A stretch of DNA of 10,019 nucleotides from Planctomycetales bacterium. Lineage in GTDB: Bacteria > Planctomycetota > Phycisphaerae > SM23-33. Under the pieces are notes generated by a model. That model had not been told where the DNA came from, did not search any database, and saw only the letters and a program-made list of their open reading frames with translations. Both the position numbers and the translations under genes were made by a program. The stretch covers positions 1 through 10,019 of the forward strand of contig DAOVFI010000061.1 in the NCBI GenBank assembly GCA_030673005.1, given 5' to 3'. Below are positions 1-6,649 of the stretch, in pieces; positions within the stretch are counted from its first letter, which is position 1, and each line of letters starts with the position of its first letter.

Positions 1-1122
1 CTGCGGAACGACACACATCGCGTTGGTCCCCATCCGACCGTTCGAGTCGAGGTCGCGCCGGAAGACCTTCCCGCTCCGCGTGTCGTAACGCATAAATCGT
101 CCCGCACTCGTCAGTGCGCAGACGTATCGGTCCGACAGGGCGTGGAGTATCGCCCCAAAGCCGTCATCGATGAAACCTTTGCTCACAAGTTTCCAATTCG
201 ACTTTGCGTCTCTGGGATTGATACGATAAAGCTCGCCGCCAGGGCCAAGCAGGGCATAGATGTGTCTTCCGAGCAGGCAAAATCGCCCCAACCCACGACC
301 CGCGGGCGAGGCGATGCGGCGGGACAACTTAAATGACGGATACCGCAGTATAAGGATTTCGTTATTACACAGCAGCGCCAGGCGTCCGTTATCCAGAAAT
401 GTCAGGCTTCGCGTCCAGTTTTGTCCTTTCAACACGGCGGGCGTATGGGATTCCGCCTTCAACGTAACCGGGTCCAGCAGTATAAACCTGGCCTGGGGAA
501 CATTGACGCCCAGGAGTATCTTCCCGTCCGGACATTCCAGGACATTGTGGGCGTACAGGGCGGTCGGCTTGGCGGAATCCAGGGGTTTGAAGACCTTCAG
601 CAGTTTCCGCTTACGCCAGTTATAGACGCACGCATGACCCGGATTGGCCGAGAAGACCACCAACGAATCGGTAACGCATCCACCCCAGGTAATCCCTCGC
701 ATCTTGCCGCTGACGAGCACCTCGAAGCGGTCGGCCTTCGGGTCATAGACGGCAAGCGACCCGTTCCCACAGCCGAGGTAAAGTCGGCCGTCGGGTCCGG
801 TCCGCAGCATGTACGCGCCCGGAATCCCCTCCGGCAGATGCCGACAAACGCTCTTACCCGTGTTCGGATCAAAAATGTATATCCGCCCGGGGTTTTTCCC
901 GCCATAGATGCTCGATACCAGCCGCAGTTGCCCGCCGACCTTGATTTCGGCGATCTCGGCGTTAACGAACGGCAGGCGCGTCGGAGGGATCAGATACCTG
1001 CGAATGGCGGTTTCAGGAACGGGGCTTTGGCCGACAGGACGATGACAGCCCTGTTGCACTGCCAGTCCTGCGACGATGAGGACAATTGTAACAACTACGC
1101 CGGCTTTGATGCTCGCGCGCAT
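1..1122 (-). CDS. exported beta-propeller protein (C-terminus outside window), tandem duplicate of its upstream neighbour
   Basis: The frame is open over 374 codons from the ATG at 1122 to the window edge, so the C-terminal part is missing. Residues 1-9 are a short basic N-terminus (MRASIKAG), about 8-22 are hydrophobic (VVVTIVLIVAGLAV), and Cys26 follows in QQGC. This resembles a lipoprotein signal but with a poor lipobox (Gln at -3 and -2), so a plain signal anchor is also possible. From about residue 43 it aligns almost without gaps with the propeller encoded just upstream (LPFVN.EIAEI, GRIYIF.P.TG, GRLYLGCG.GSL, ITWGGCVTDSL, AMCV.PQ) and shows the same repeated strand-turn motifs. The AGGAG site lies 8 nt before the ATG, inside the last codons of the upstream gene, with 5 nt between stop and start; this implies translational coupling. 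Fold is fairly sure. The function (binding, sensing or enzymatic) is unknown. Confidence 0.88.
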   Translation of the reverse strand, partial: MRASIKAGVVVTIVLIVAGLAVQQGCHRPVGQSPVPETAIRRYLIPPTRLPFVNAEIAEIKVGGQLRLVSSIYGGKNPGRIYIFDPNTGKSVCRHLPEGIPGAYMLRTGPDGRLYLGCGNGSLAVYDPKADRFEVLVSGKMRGITWGGCVTDSLVVFSANPGHACVYNWRKRKLLKVFKPLDSAKPTALYAHNVLECPDGKILLGVNVPQARFILLDPVTLKAESHTPAVLKGQNWTRSLTFLDNGRLALLCNNEILILRYPSFKLSRRIASPAGRGLGRFCLLGRHIYALLGPGGELYRINPRDAKSNWKLVSKGFIDDGFGAILHALSDRYVCALTSAGRFMRYDTRSGKVFRRDLDSNGRMGTNAMCVVPQ

Positions 1123-1127
1123 GTCAT

Positions 1128-3080
1128 TTACTCCTTTGCATCCTTCAGCGGGATCGACCACAGTTCGTTACCGACGACAAAGTACAGTACGCCGTCGTGA
1201 ACCTGCAGGTACTGCCCCGGCCAATCGCCCGTCCGGGTGATCGGCTCGAATGAAACTTCCGAGCCTTCCAGTGTAAGCGCACAGACATGCTCGCCGAAGG
1301 AGGCGTAAATTTGCCCGTCAGGACCGACGGCTGCATCGACAAGGTTTTCGGTAATCTCGTTCAGGTACTCGATTGAGCCGTCGGATGGGTTCCATACAAA
1401 CAGTGTTCCGGCCTGCAGGTGCCAGGTGAATTCGACATTTCCCTCCAGACCGAGGATCGCTCCGGACGGGAGCATCGCCAGCAGGCGTGCGATTCTGGTT
1501 CCGTCGCGGACGGCCTGCTGACGGTCGATGGAAAGGTTTTCGGTGTCGAACGCTACGAGTTGTGCGGTCCGCTCTGTCGCCGGTGTCGAATCGCCGTCAG
1601 CATAGACTTCGGTGGCGAAATATATCCTTTTGGCGGCAGGATTAATCAGAAGTCTGTTAGGCGTCTGGTTGGGGACAATATTCCGCCATACGCGTATTTC
1701 GCCGCCGGCTGGGTCCAGCCGGGACAACGCCCCGCCCAGGTGGCCGTACTCGGCGCTTGACGCCAGCCAGACGAACCGTCCATCGTGGGCGATTGACTTC
1801 GGCCTCATCTGCTCGTGCCCGATTTTCGCCAGCGGGCGCGGATTTTCAGGCCAGGAGGCGGGCGCCGCTGGGTCGAAGGCGGTTACGGTACAGGTGGTGT
1901 AACTCGCCATTATCAGCCTGGCGGTTTGCTCGTCCCACGCCATGCAACATATCTGCCCGCCGCCGGGAGCTGCCCTGCCGAGGTCGGCGCCCCGGTCGGT
2001 TTGAAGGTCAATCTCCCAGAACCGCTGATTAATATAAGGTGCGCCGAAGATACGTCCTGTCTGCGGAATGACACACATCGTTTCAGTGTCCATCGGTCCG
2101 GCGGAATCGAGTTGGAAATCGAAAATCTCGCCTGTCTGCGTGTCATAACGCAGGAATCGCCCGCCCGTATCAAGTGCACATACGTATCGGTCTGCCAGGG
2201 CGTGGAGCATTGCCGGGGCATCGCCGACGAATCGTTCCCGCACGAGTTTCCAATTCGAGCCGTCGGTGGACGGGTCAATGCGATACAGGTCGCCGCCGGG
2301 CCAGAACAGGCTGAAGACCTTCCCGTCGATCAGACAGCAGGCCCGTCTTTGTAAATGATGACCTGATTCGGCGTCTCCCGGCGGACCGATGCGCCGAACC
2401 AACTCGAATGACGGATAACGCAGTATGAGAATTTCATTGCCGGTAACGACCGCAAGGCGCTCGGTATCAAGGAACGCCAGCCACTGCGTATAACTCTGAC
2501 CGGCAAGGGCTTCGGGCGTATGGGACTTTGCTTCCAGCGTGTCCGCGTCCAGAAGGATCAATTTTGCCTGGGGAACGTTCAGGCCCAGGAGGATCTTTCC
2601 GTCGGGACATTCGGTGACGTTATGGGCGTAGTGGGAAGAAGATGGGGACGAATCCAGCGGGCGGAAGGTCTTCAGCAGTTTCCGTTCCCGCCAGTTATAG
2701 ACGCACGCATCGGACGGAGAGGACGACCAGACCGCCAGCGAATCGGTAACGCATCCGCCCCAGGTAATCCCGTCCAACTCGCCGCTGACGAGCACCTCGA
2801 AACGGTCGGCGGCCGGGTCATAGACCACCAGCGAACCTTCACCGCAGCCGAGGTACAGCCGCCCGTCGGACGCCGGCCGGAGCATGTACGCTCCGCCTAT
2901 GCCTTCGGGCAGATGCCGGCAGATGCTCTCGCCGGTGTCGGGATTGAAGATGTAAATCCGCCCGCCGTTCAGGCCGCCCCAGATGCTGGAGACCAGGCGA
3001 ACTTGCCCGTCAACTTCAATCTCGGCGATCTCGGTATTGACGAACGGCAGGGGGGTGTCGGGGAGTTGGTATTTCTGCAT
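1128..3080 (-). CDS. double beta-propeller protein, 650 aa, no signal peptide
   Basis: The protein is made of repeated blade motifs of the form hydrophobic-x-aromatic-x-Asp/Asn-x-x-x-Gly. Examples lie near residues 42-51 (IYIFNPDTGE), 84-90, 126-131, 173-180, 217-224, 265-271, 308-317, 353-361, 399-404, 451-460, 507-514, 559-568, 599-606 and 639-646. Fourteen such elements fit two seven-bladed propellers (WD40/PQQ/NHL-like fold); the count is by eye. The ATG at 3080 is the first possible start, because an in-frame TGA lies 33 nt upstream. It has a GGAG site 7 nt away. The product begins MQKYQLPDTPLPF with no signal sequence and is predicted to be cytosolic, unlike its exported duplicate immediately downstream. 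A 175-nt gap carrying two inverted palindromic repeats separates it from the preceding gene. No catalytic residues can be named. Ligand sensing, scaffolding, or a lyase/lactonase role are all possible. Confidence 0.9.
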   Translation of the reverse strand: MQKYQLPDTPLPFVNTEIAEIEVDGQVRLVSSIWGGLNGGRIYIFNPDTGESICRHLPEGIGGAYMLRPASDGRLYLGCGEGSLVVYDPAADRFEVLVSGELDGITWGGCVTDSLAVWSSSPSDACVYNWRERKLLKTFRPLDSSPSSSHYAHNVTECPDGKILLGLNVPQAKLILLDADTLEAKSHTPEALAGQSYTQWLAFLDTERLAVVTGNEILILRYPSFELVRRIGPPGDAESGHHLQRRACCLIDGKVFSLFWPGGDLYRIDPSTDGSNWKLVRERFVGDAPAMLHALADRYVCALDTGGRFLRYDTQTGEIFDFQLDSAGPMDTETMCVIPQTGRIFGAPYINQRFWEIDLQTDRGADLGRAAPGGGQICCMAWDEQTARLIMASYTTCTVTAFDPAAPASWPENPRPLAKIGHEQMRPKSIAHDGRFVWLASSAEYGHLGGALSRLDPAGGEIRVWRNIVPNQTPNRLLINPAAKRIYFATEVYADGDSTPATERTAQLVAFDTENLSIDRQQAVRDGTRIARLLAMLPSGAILGLEGNVEFTWHLQAGTLFVWNPSDGSIEYLNEITENLVDAAVGPDGQIYASFGEHVCALTLEGSEVSFEPITRTGDWPGQYLQVHDGVLYFVVGNELWSIPLKDAKE

Positions 3081-3153
3081 CGCGTTTCTCCGTTGGGATA
3101 TTTTGTAACATCAATGATGGGTGCCATGCTTTCGCTCGCATCGCAGTCCGTAG

Positions 3154-3182
3154 TCCGGGACGCAGCGCAGCGGAGTCCCGGC
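3154..3182 (+). repeat. REP-like palindrome copy 1 (forward orientation)
   Basis: This 29-nt GC-rich copy ends in GTCCCGGC and contains GCAGCGCAGCGG. It is one member of a family with three other copies in this window (3203-3231, 5784-5812, 6618-6646) and is the only one in forward orientation. It differs in its first base (T for G). With the copy at 3203 it forms an inverted pair with a 20-nt spacer, which could fold into a large cruciform or act as an attenuator between two operon genes. Downstream (3121-3150) is another GC-rich motif with the look of an interspersed repeat. Confidence 0.75.
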
Positions 3183-3202
3183 GCATCAGGACAGTCCAGG
3201 TT

Positions 3203-3236
3203 GCCGGGACTGCGCTGCGCTCCGTCCCGGCCTACA
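3203..3236 (-). repeat. REP-like palindrome copy 2
   Basis: Read on the minus strand the unit is TGTAGGCCGGGAC, a GAGCGCAGCG core, then GTCCCGGC. The outer arms GCCGGGAC and GTCCCGGC give a perfect 8-bp stem. The copies after amidohydrolases A and B share the same TGTAGGCC edge. Here the unit lies 19 nt beyond the stop of amidohydrolase-like gene D, entirely between genes. Confidence 0.8.
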
Positions 3237-3255
3237 AGATACAAGCTCATCAGAC

Positions 3256-4023
3256 TTATCCCATTTCCGGGATGAGGCGTTTGAGGTTCTTGTAGAGGAT
3301 TTTTTCCTTCTGTGCCTTTGTGGCCTTGACGTTTTCTATCGCAATCAGGGCCGGTCGGGGGTATCGCAGCAGCATCGTCGAGCCGAACATTAATCTGTCG
3401 GCTGGGCAAATCTTCAGGTTGTTTTCGATACCAACCCCGCAGCCGCCGTGCATTATGGCTGTGTCCTGAAAAATCTTCGGCGCTTTGGCACCATTGGGCG
3501 GTTTGACAGCGCCTGAATTGAGCAGCATGAACGAGGCGCCGCGGAATTTCCCGAACATCGCAAGAATCTCCTCGGTCGGCACCTTTCGGGACTGGTCCAG
3601 GTGGCTTCGGCCTCGCAGGTCAACAACTCGTCCATAGACCGCCACACGCATCTTCAGATCGTGAGCGGCTGTAACAATTTCCTCGGCTACGGAGTCGGTG
3701 AGTTTGTACAGGTGATACTGCGGGATAAGTCGCAGGACCGGCATGGACCATTCTTCGCGGCACTGTTTGAGGTCTTCGGCCCAGCCGAAGTAGGTCGGGT
3801 TGAGGATCGCGCATGGAATAAGGCGGTCGCGGTGGCGGCGGACAGATTTGGCCAACTCGCGGTTGGCTTCGTGGGAGTCCTTGTAGAAGATGCCTTGAAG
3901 CGAACCGACCAGGGCCTTGTCGATGCCGGCCGAATCCATCTTTCGCAGCAAATCCGCAGCGGAAGTTTGCGGCAGGCGGCGATAAGGCCAGTGGCCTATC
4001 CATGTGTCGGCGTCGTAAATCAT
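3256..4023 (-). CDS. amidohydrolase-2 fold protein D lacking all expected metal ligands (probable pseudoenzyme)
   Basis: At 255 residues it matches amidohydrolase-2 family length and is the same length as its upstream neighbour C. The N-terminus MIYDADTWIGHWPYR sits where the family has D-x-H-x-H; the two histidines are Asp6 and Trp8. The other usual ligands also appear replaced. Tyr130 (VAVYGRV) stands where a family member has M-H-A-G, Asn169 (MLLNSG) stands where GH.GG is expected, and Thr216 (MFGSTML) stands where the catalytic Asp of FGTD is expected. Arg98 (VLRLIPQYH) stands in for the GLKFY lysine. The assignments are from alignment by eye. The start lies 3 nt after the stop of gene C, with AAGG 8 nt before the ATG inside gene C, so the two are probably made together. 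A role as partner or regulator of C is plausible. A different metal-free chemistry is the alternative. Planctomycete-type relatives with GHWPFR-like N-termini exist to my knowledge. Confidence 0.85.
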   Translation of the reverse strand: MIYDADTWIGHWPYRRLPQTSAADLLRKMDSAGIDKALVGSLQGIFYKDSHEANRELAKSVRRHRDRLIPCAILNPTYFGWAEDLKQCREEWSMPVLRLIPQYHLYKLTDSVAEEIVTAAHDLKMRVAVYGRVVDLRGRSHLDQSRKVPTEEILAMFGKFRGASFMLLNSGAVKPPNGAKAPKIFQDTAIMHGGCGVGIENNLKICPADRLMFGSTMLLRYPRPALIAIENVKATKAQKEKILYKNLKRLIPEMG

Positions 4024-4026
4024 TTA

Positions 4027-4794
4027 TTAGACCTTTCTCATTTGGAGTATTCTCTGGAAGTTCTCGCTCCAGATCATCTCTCGCTGTCGCGGCGTGATGT
4101 CGGCGTCGAGTATTTTACCCACACCGCGCTCGGTTGACATATCGGTGGCAAACAGCAGTCGCTCGGCGCCAAGGTCGCGGACGGCCTTTTCGATCATTCC
4201 GGCGTCGATAACGCTTCCGCTGGTGTCCATATAGACGTTCTTGGGCGCCCGGCTCATTGCCTTTATCTGCCACTCCCAGTCGCCCCCGCCGCCGATGTGC
4301 CCGATGATGAAGATCGCCTCGGGATAAAGCCTCGCCGGGGCGATGAAGTGGTCTGCGCCGCTTATCAGCGGCTGGGTGGCGAGTTCGGCCATGTCGGTCG
4401 GATGACCGGCGTGCATAAGCATCGGGACGCCCAGTTCGATGCAGCGCTCGATTACCGGCCCGAAGACCGGGTCGTTCATCCGATACTGGTGGTAGAATTT
4501 CAGGCCGATCATCCCGCCGTTCACTACGCATCGGGTAATCTCGTCCTGGGCAAAGCGCGCGTGTCCGGGGTCAATATAGCACTGTCCGAGAATTACGTCG
4601 GGATACGCCCGCATCGCCGCCAGGATGTCGTTGTTGGCCTTGAGAATCTTTTTCGGATCGGTCGGCTTGGTGTCCAGCGGGTGGGAGCAGCAGACCTTAT
4701 CCATACCGAGACGCTTTGCGTCGGCTACTACCCGATGATGACTCGGCCAGGGCCCGTACGAAACTGAACAGTGTGAATGACAATCAATTCGCAT
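4027..4794 (-). CDS. amidohydrolase-2 family metal-dependent hydrolase or decarboxylase C
   Basis: This 255-residue TIM-barrel amidohydrolase of the amidohydrolase-2 (COG2159-like) type carries the full set of expected active-site residues. These are His6 and His8 (DCHSH), Lys99 (GLKFY), His128 (MLMHAGHP), His166 (IIGHIGGGG) and Asp218 (LLFATDM). Family members hydrolyse amide, lactone or ester bonds or decarboxylate aromatic acids with one metal ion, usually Zn or Mn. The substrate is not predictable here. No signal peptide, hence cytosolic. The ATG at 4794 has GAGG 7 nt upstream. It follows the peptidase C26 gene after a 56-nt gap holding a hairpin repeat, and abuts gene D (3 nt), which looks like a degenerate paralogue. 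Confidence 0.92.
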   Translation of the reverse strand: MRIDCHSHCSVSYGPWPSHHRVVADAKRLGMDKVCCSHPLDTKPTDPKKILKANNDILAAMRAYPDVILGQCYIDPGHARFAQDEITRCVVNGGMIGLKFYHQYRMNDPVFGPVIERCIELGVPMLMHAGHPTDMAELATQPLISGADHFIAPARLYPEAIFIIGHIGGGGDWEWQIKAMSRAPKNVYMDTSGSVIDAGMIEKAVRDLGAERLLFATDMSTERGVGKILDADITPRQREMIWSENFQRILQMRKV

Positions 4795-4826
4795 TGGTCT
4801 TCCTCATTATTAAACGGATTACTGAC

Positions 4827-4893
4827 TACCCGCCTTCGCTAAGGCTCTCGTCAGGGCGGAGCCTGCCGTAGCCCGGACGGCGTGGCAAGCCGG
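4827..4893 (-). repeat. second interspersed GC-rich repeat, forming the end of the C26 gene
   Basis: The segment is GC-rich and contains CCGCC (4830-4834) facing GGCGG (4855-4859), with the stop codon of the upstream C26 gene in the loop (TGA, 4853-4851). It is unlike the 3203-type palindromes. Its CGGCGTGGCA portion recurs after the PEP-CTERM gene (about 8417-8426). The last dozen residues of the C26 protein (RLATPSGLRQAPP) are encoded by it and look appended to the family core. I recall similar Pro/Gly-rich tails in other planctomycete proteins but cannot verify this here. Confidence 0.5.
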
Positions 4894-5756
4894 TTACTGT
4901 TTTTGCAGGCTTTGATCATTGCTCCGAAGATCGCCTTTCGATGTTCGGGATCGCTCATTCGCTCCGGATGCCACTGTACGAGAAGGCAGAATCTCTCATC
5001 CGTCGCTTCCAGTGCTTCGATGACGCCGTCCAGGCTCCGCGCCACGACCTTCAGGCCCTTTCCGGGGTCCTTGACGGCTTGGTGATGACCGGAGTTCACT
5101 ACGACCCGTTCGGCGTCGAGTATTTTCCTCAACCGGCTGTCCGGTTCAATCACAATGACGTGCCTGGTCCAGATATCCCGGCTGCGGTGGACAACCTTCG
5201 CGCCCACCTGTGTGGGGATATCCTGGATGAGCGTCCCGCCGACCACTACGTTGGCAAACTGGGCGCCCAGGCAGATGCCCAGAAGCGGTTTATCGCTATC
5301 GAGCCAGAGTGAAATAAGTTCACGTTCGAATTCGTACCTCGTTGCTGGCATGCTCCTGACTTGTGGCAGCGGCTTTTCGCCGTATGCCGACGGCGGGATG
5401 TCCCTGCCTCCTACAAGCACCAGGCCGTCCAGCAGTCCGACGTATCGCTTCAGTGTGCTCCGGTCGCCGTTGACCGGCAGGATTACAGGGACACCTCCGG
5501 CTTCAACGACGGATTGAACGTAATCGAAGTTGACTCGAATGGTGGCCCTGCCGCCCCGGTCCGGTTTCTGATAGACGCTGGTCAGTCCTATGAGCGGGCG
5601 GGTCGGGCTGCCCCGGCCGGACCGTACGGTGGTCGATGGAGCGGAGGTCGCTGATGTCTTTCTGCTCCCGTCGGATTCTTTTTTGCAGTTCAACGTCATA
5701 AGAAATATAACCGGCAGAAAAGCACAGACCAGCACGAACGCCCTTCTGCGCATCAT
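4851..5756 (-). CDS. peptidase C26 / class I glutamine amidotransferase-like hydrolase with export signal
   Basis: From residue 53 on, this is a gamma-glutamyl-gamma-aminobutyrate hydrolase (PuuD/peptidase C26)-type domain. It starts with PLIGLTS and has DGLVLVGGRDIPPSAYGE (110-127), the nucleophile Cys162 in LLGICLGAQ, VNSGHHQAV (220-228), and QWHPE with His263 and Glu265. Known relatives cleave gamma-glutamyl amides of polyamine-derived or other amines. Here the substrate is unknown. Unusually, about 50 residues precede the domain: a basic start (MMRRR), a hydrophobic stretch (about 6-22), Cys24 in TLNC, then a Ser/Thr-rich linker. This looks like a lipoprotein or exported form with an atypical lipobox, whereas family members are normally cytosolic. 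AAGGA lies 7 nt before the first of two ATGs. The C-terminus after about residue 288 comes from an interspersed repeat. Family call sure, localisation less so. Confidence 0.92.
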   Translation of the reverse strand: MMRRRAFVLVCAFLPVIFLMTLNCKKESDGSRKTSATSAPSTTVRSGRGSPTRPLIGLTSVYQKPDRGGRATIRVNFDYVQSVVEAGGVPVILPVNGDRSTLKRYVGLLDGLVLVGGRDIPPSAYGEKPLPQVRSMPATRYEFERELISLWLDSDKPLLGICLGAQFANVVVGGTLIQDIPTQVGAKVVHRSRDIWTRHVIVIEPDSRLRKILDAERVVVNSGHHQAVKDPGKGLKVVARSLDGVIEALEATDERFCLLVQWHPERMSDPEHRKAIFGAMIKACKNSNRLATPSGLRQAPP

Positions 5757-5783
5757 CGGTCAATCCTTCCGTCAGCCTGAATT

Positions 5784-5815
5784 GCCGGGACTTCGCTGCG
5801 CTCCGTCCCGGCCTA
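5784..5815 (-). repeat. REP-like palindrome copy 3, supplying the stop codon of amidohydrolase B
   Basis: The 8-bp arms GCCGGGAC and GTCCCGGC enclose a 13-nt core differing at one or two bases from the other copies. On the minus strand the unit begins TGTAGGCC, and the TAG is the stop codon of amidohydrolase B (5815-5813). The remaining bases lie in the 56-nt gap before the C26 gene. Confidence 0.8.
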
Positions 5816-6607
5816 CAGTTTCAGTTTGAACAGCGCCTTTGCGTTTTCGAAGCCGATCAGGTCCACCTGTCGCTGCGACAGCCCGCTGTGGGTTAGTTTA
5901 TAGGCGGCTGTATCCGGATCGCACAGCGGAAAGTCCGTTCCAAACAGGACCCTCGATGCCCCGATCTTATTGACCGTGCTCTCGAAAGCGCCCATCGTGA
6001 ACAGCACCCAGGCCGAGCAGTCCACCCATACGTTCTCGCAGTCTTTAATCGTTTCTATTGCATCCCTCCAGAACCGAAACCCCCCAAAGTGGGCCATGAT
6101 GATCCGTGCTGAGGGGTATTGATCGGCCATTCCTGCTATGCCTTTATAATGATGCGGCTCGGAAGAATGGATATTCAGCGGCACGTCCAGTTCGACGGCT
6201 TTTTCGATGATCGCGCGGACTTCGGGGGTGTCTGTCTCGGAGACCAGCGGGTGCGGGCAGACTTCACCGATACCGACGAAGCCCAGGTTCCTGACGGTGT
6301 GGTCCATCTCTTCCAGCGATTCTTCCAGGCAGTGCGGATTCACGGAGCAGTATGCTCTGAACAGGTCGGGACAGGCCCGGACGGCTTCGGCCAGTCGCCG
6401 ATTGCCCGCCCGCATTTCCTCGACCGTCGGGCCTTCGTCGCCGTAGAGTCCGCAAAGGATCATCCTGTCAATCGGCGAAGCCCGGACGATCCTCGCCACG
6501 TCGGCGGCGGAGACCTCCGGCCCGTCAAGCCCGACAAGTTCCCACTGCAAGTCCGACCAGTCGGAACACCTTTCCGTCGGCAAATGTGCGTGTACGTCGA
6601 TAATCAT
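5813..6607 (-). CDS. amidohydrolase-2 family hydrolase B (tandem duplicate of A)
   Basis: This 264-residue TatD/amidohydrolase-2-like TIM barrel has ligands His6 and His8 (DVHAH), Glu115 (GIGEV), His147 (LNIHSSE), His173 (MAHFGG) and Asp225 (FGTDFP). It is colinear with amidohydrolase A without any insertion or deletion; by hand count 189 of 264 residues are identical (about 72%). The C-terminal 60 residues are nearly the same, while residues 11-30 and 51-57 differ most. These two stretches follow beta-strands 1 and 2 and may line the substrate pocket, so the duplicates may differ in specificity. No good Shine-Dalgarno precedes the ATG at 6607. The nearest GGAG lies 18 nt away inside a palindromic repeat, so translation may depend on coupling to gene A, whose stop is 39 nt upstream. 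Confidence 0.92.
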   Translation of the reverse strand: MIIDVHAHLPTERCSDWSDLQWELVGLDGPEVSAADVARIVRASPIDRMILCGLYGDEGPTVEEMRAGNRRLAEAVRACPDLFRAYCSVNPHCLEESLEEMDHTVRNLGFVGIGEVCPHPLVSETDTPEVRAIIEKAVELDVPLNIHSSEPHHYKGIAGMADQYPSARIIMAHFGGFRFWRDAIETIKDCENVWVDCSAWVLFTMGAFESTVNKIGASRVLFGTDFPLCDPDTAAYKLTHSGLSQRQVDLIGFENAKALFKLKL

Positions 6608-6617
6608 AGTTTGAATC

Positions 6618-6649
6618 GCCGGGACTCCGCTGCGCTCCGTCCCGGCCTA
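6618..6649 (-). repeat. REP-like palindrome copy 4, supplying the stop codon of amidohydrolase A
   Basis: It has the same 29-nt palindrome core and TGTAGGCC edge as the copy after gene B, and again the TAG ends the reading frame (6649-6647). The palindrome fills most of the 39 nt between genes A and B and sits where a ribosome binding site for B would be expected. Confidence 0.8.

Noticed and set aside
421..1200. Long plus-strand open frames antisense to the propeller genes (also 2520-3275)
   Set aside because: They occur at matching positions opposite both duplicated propeller genes, which reflects codon bias on the true strand. There is no start signal or family resemblance.
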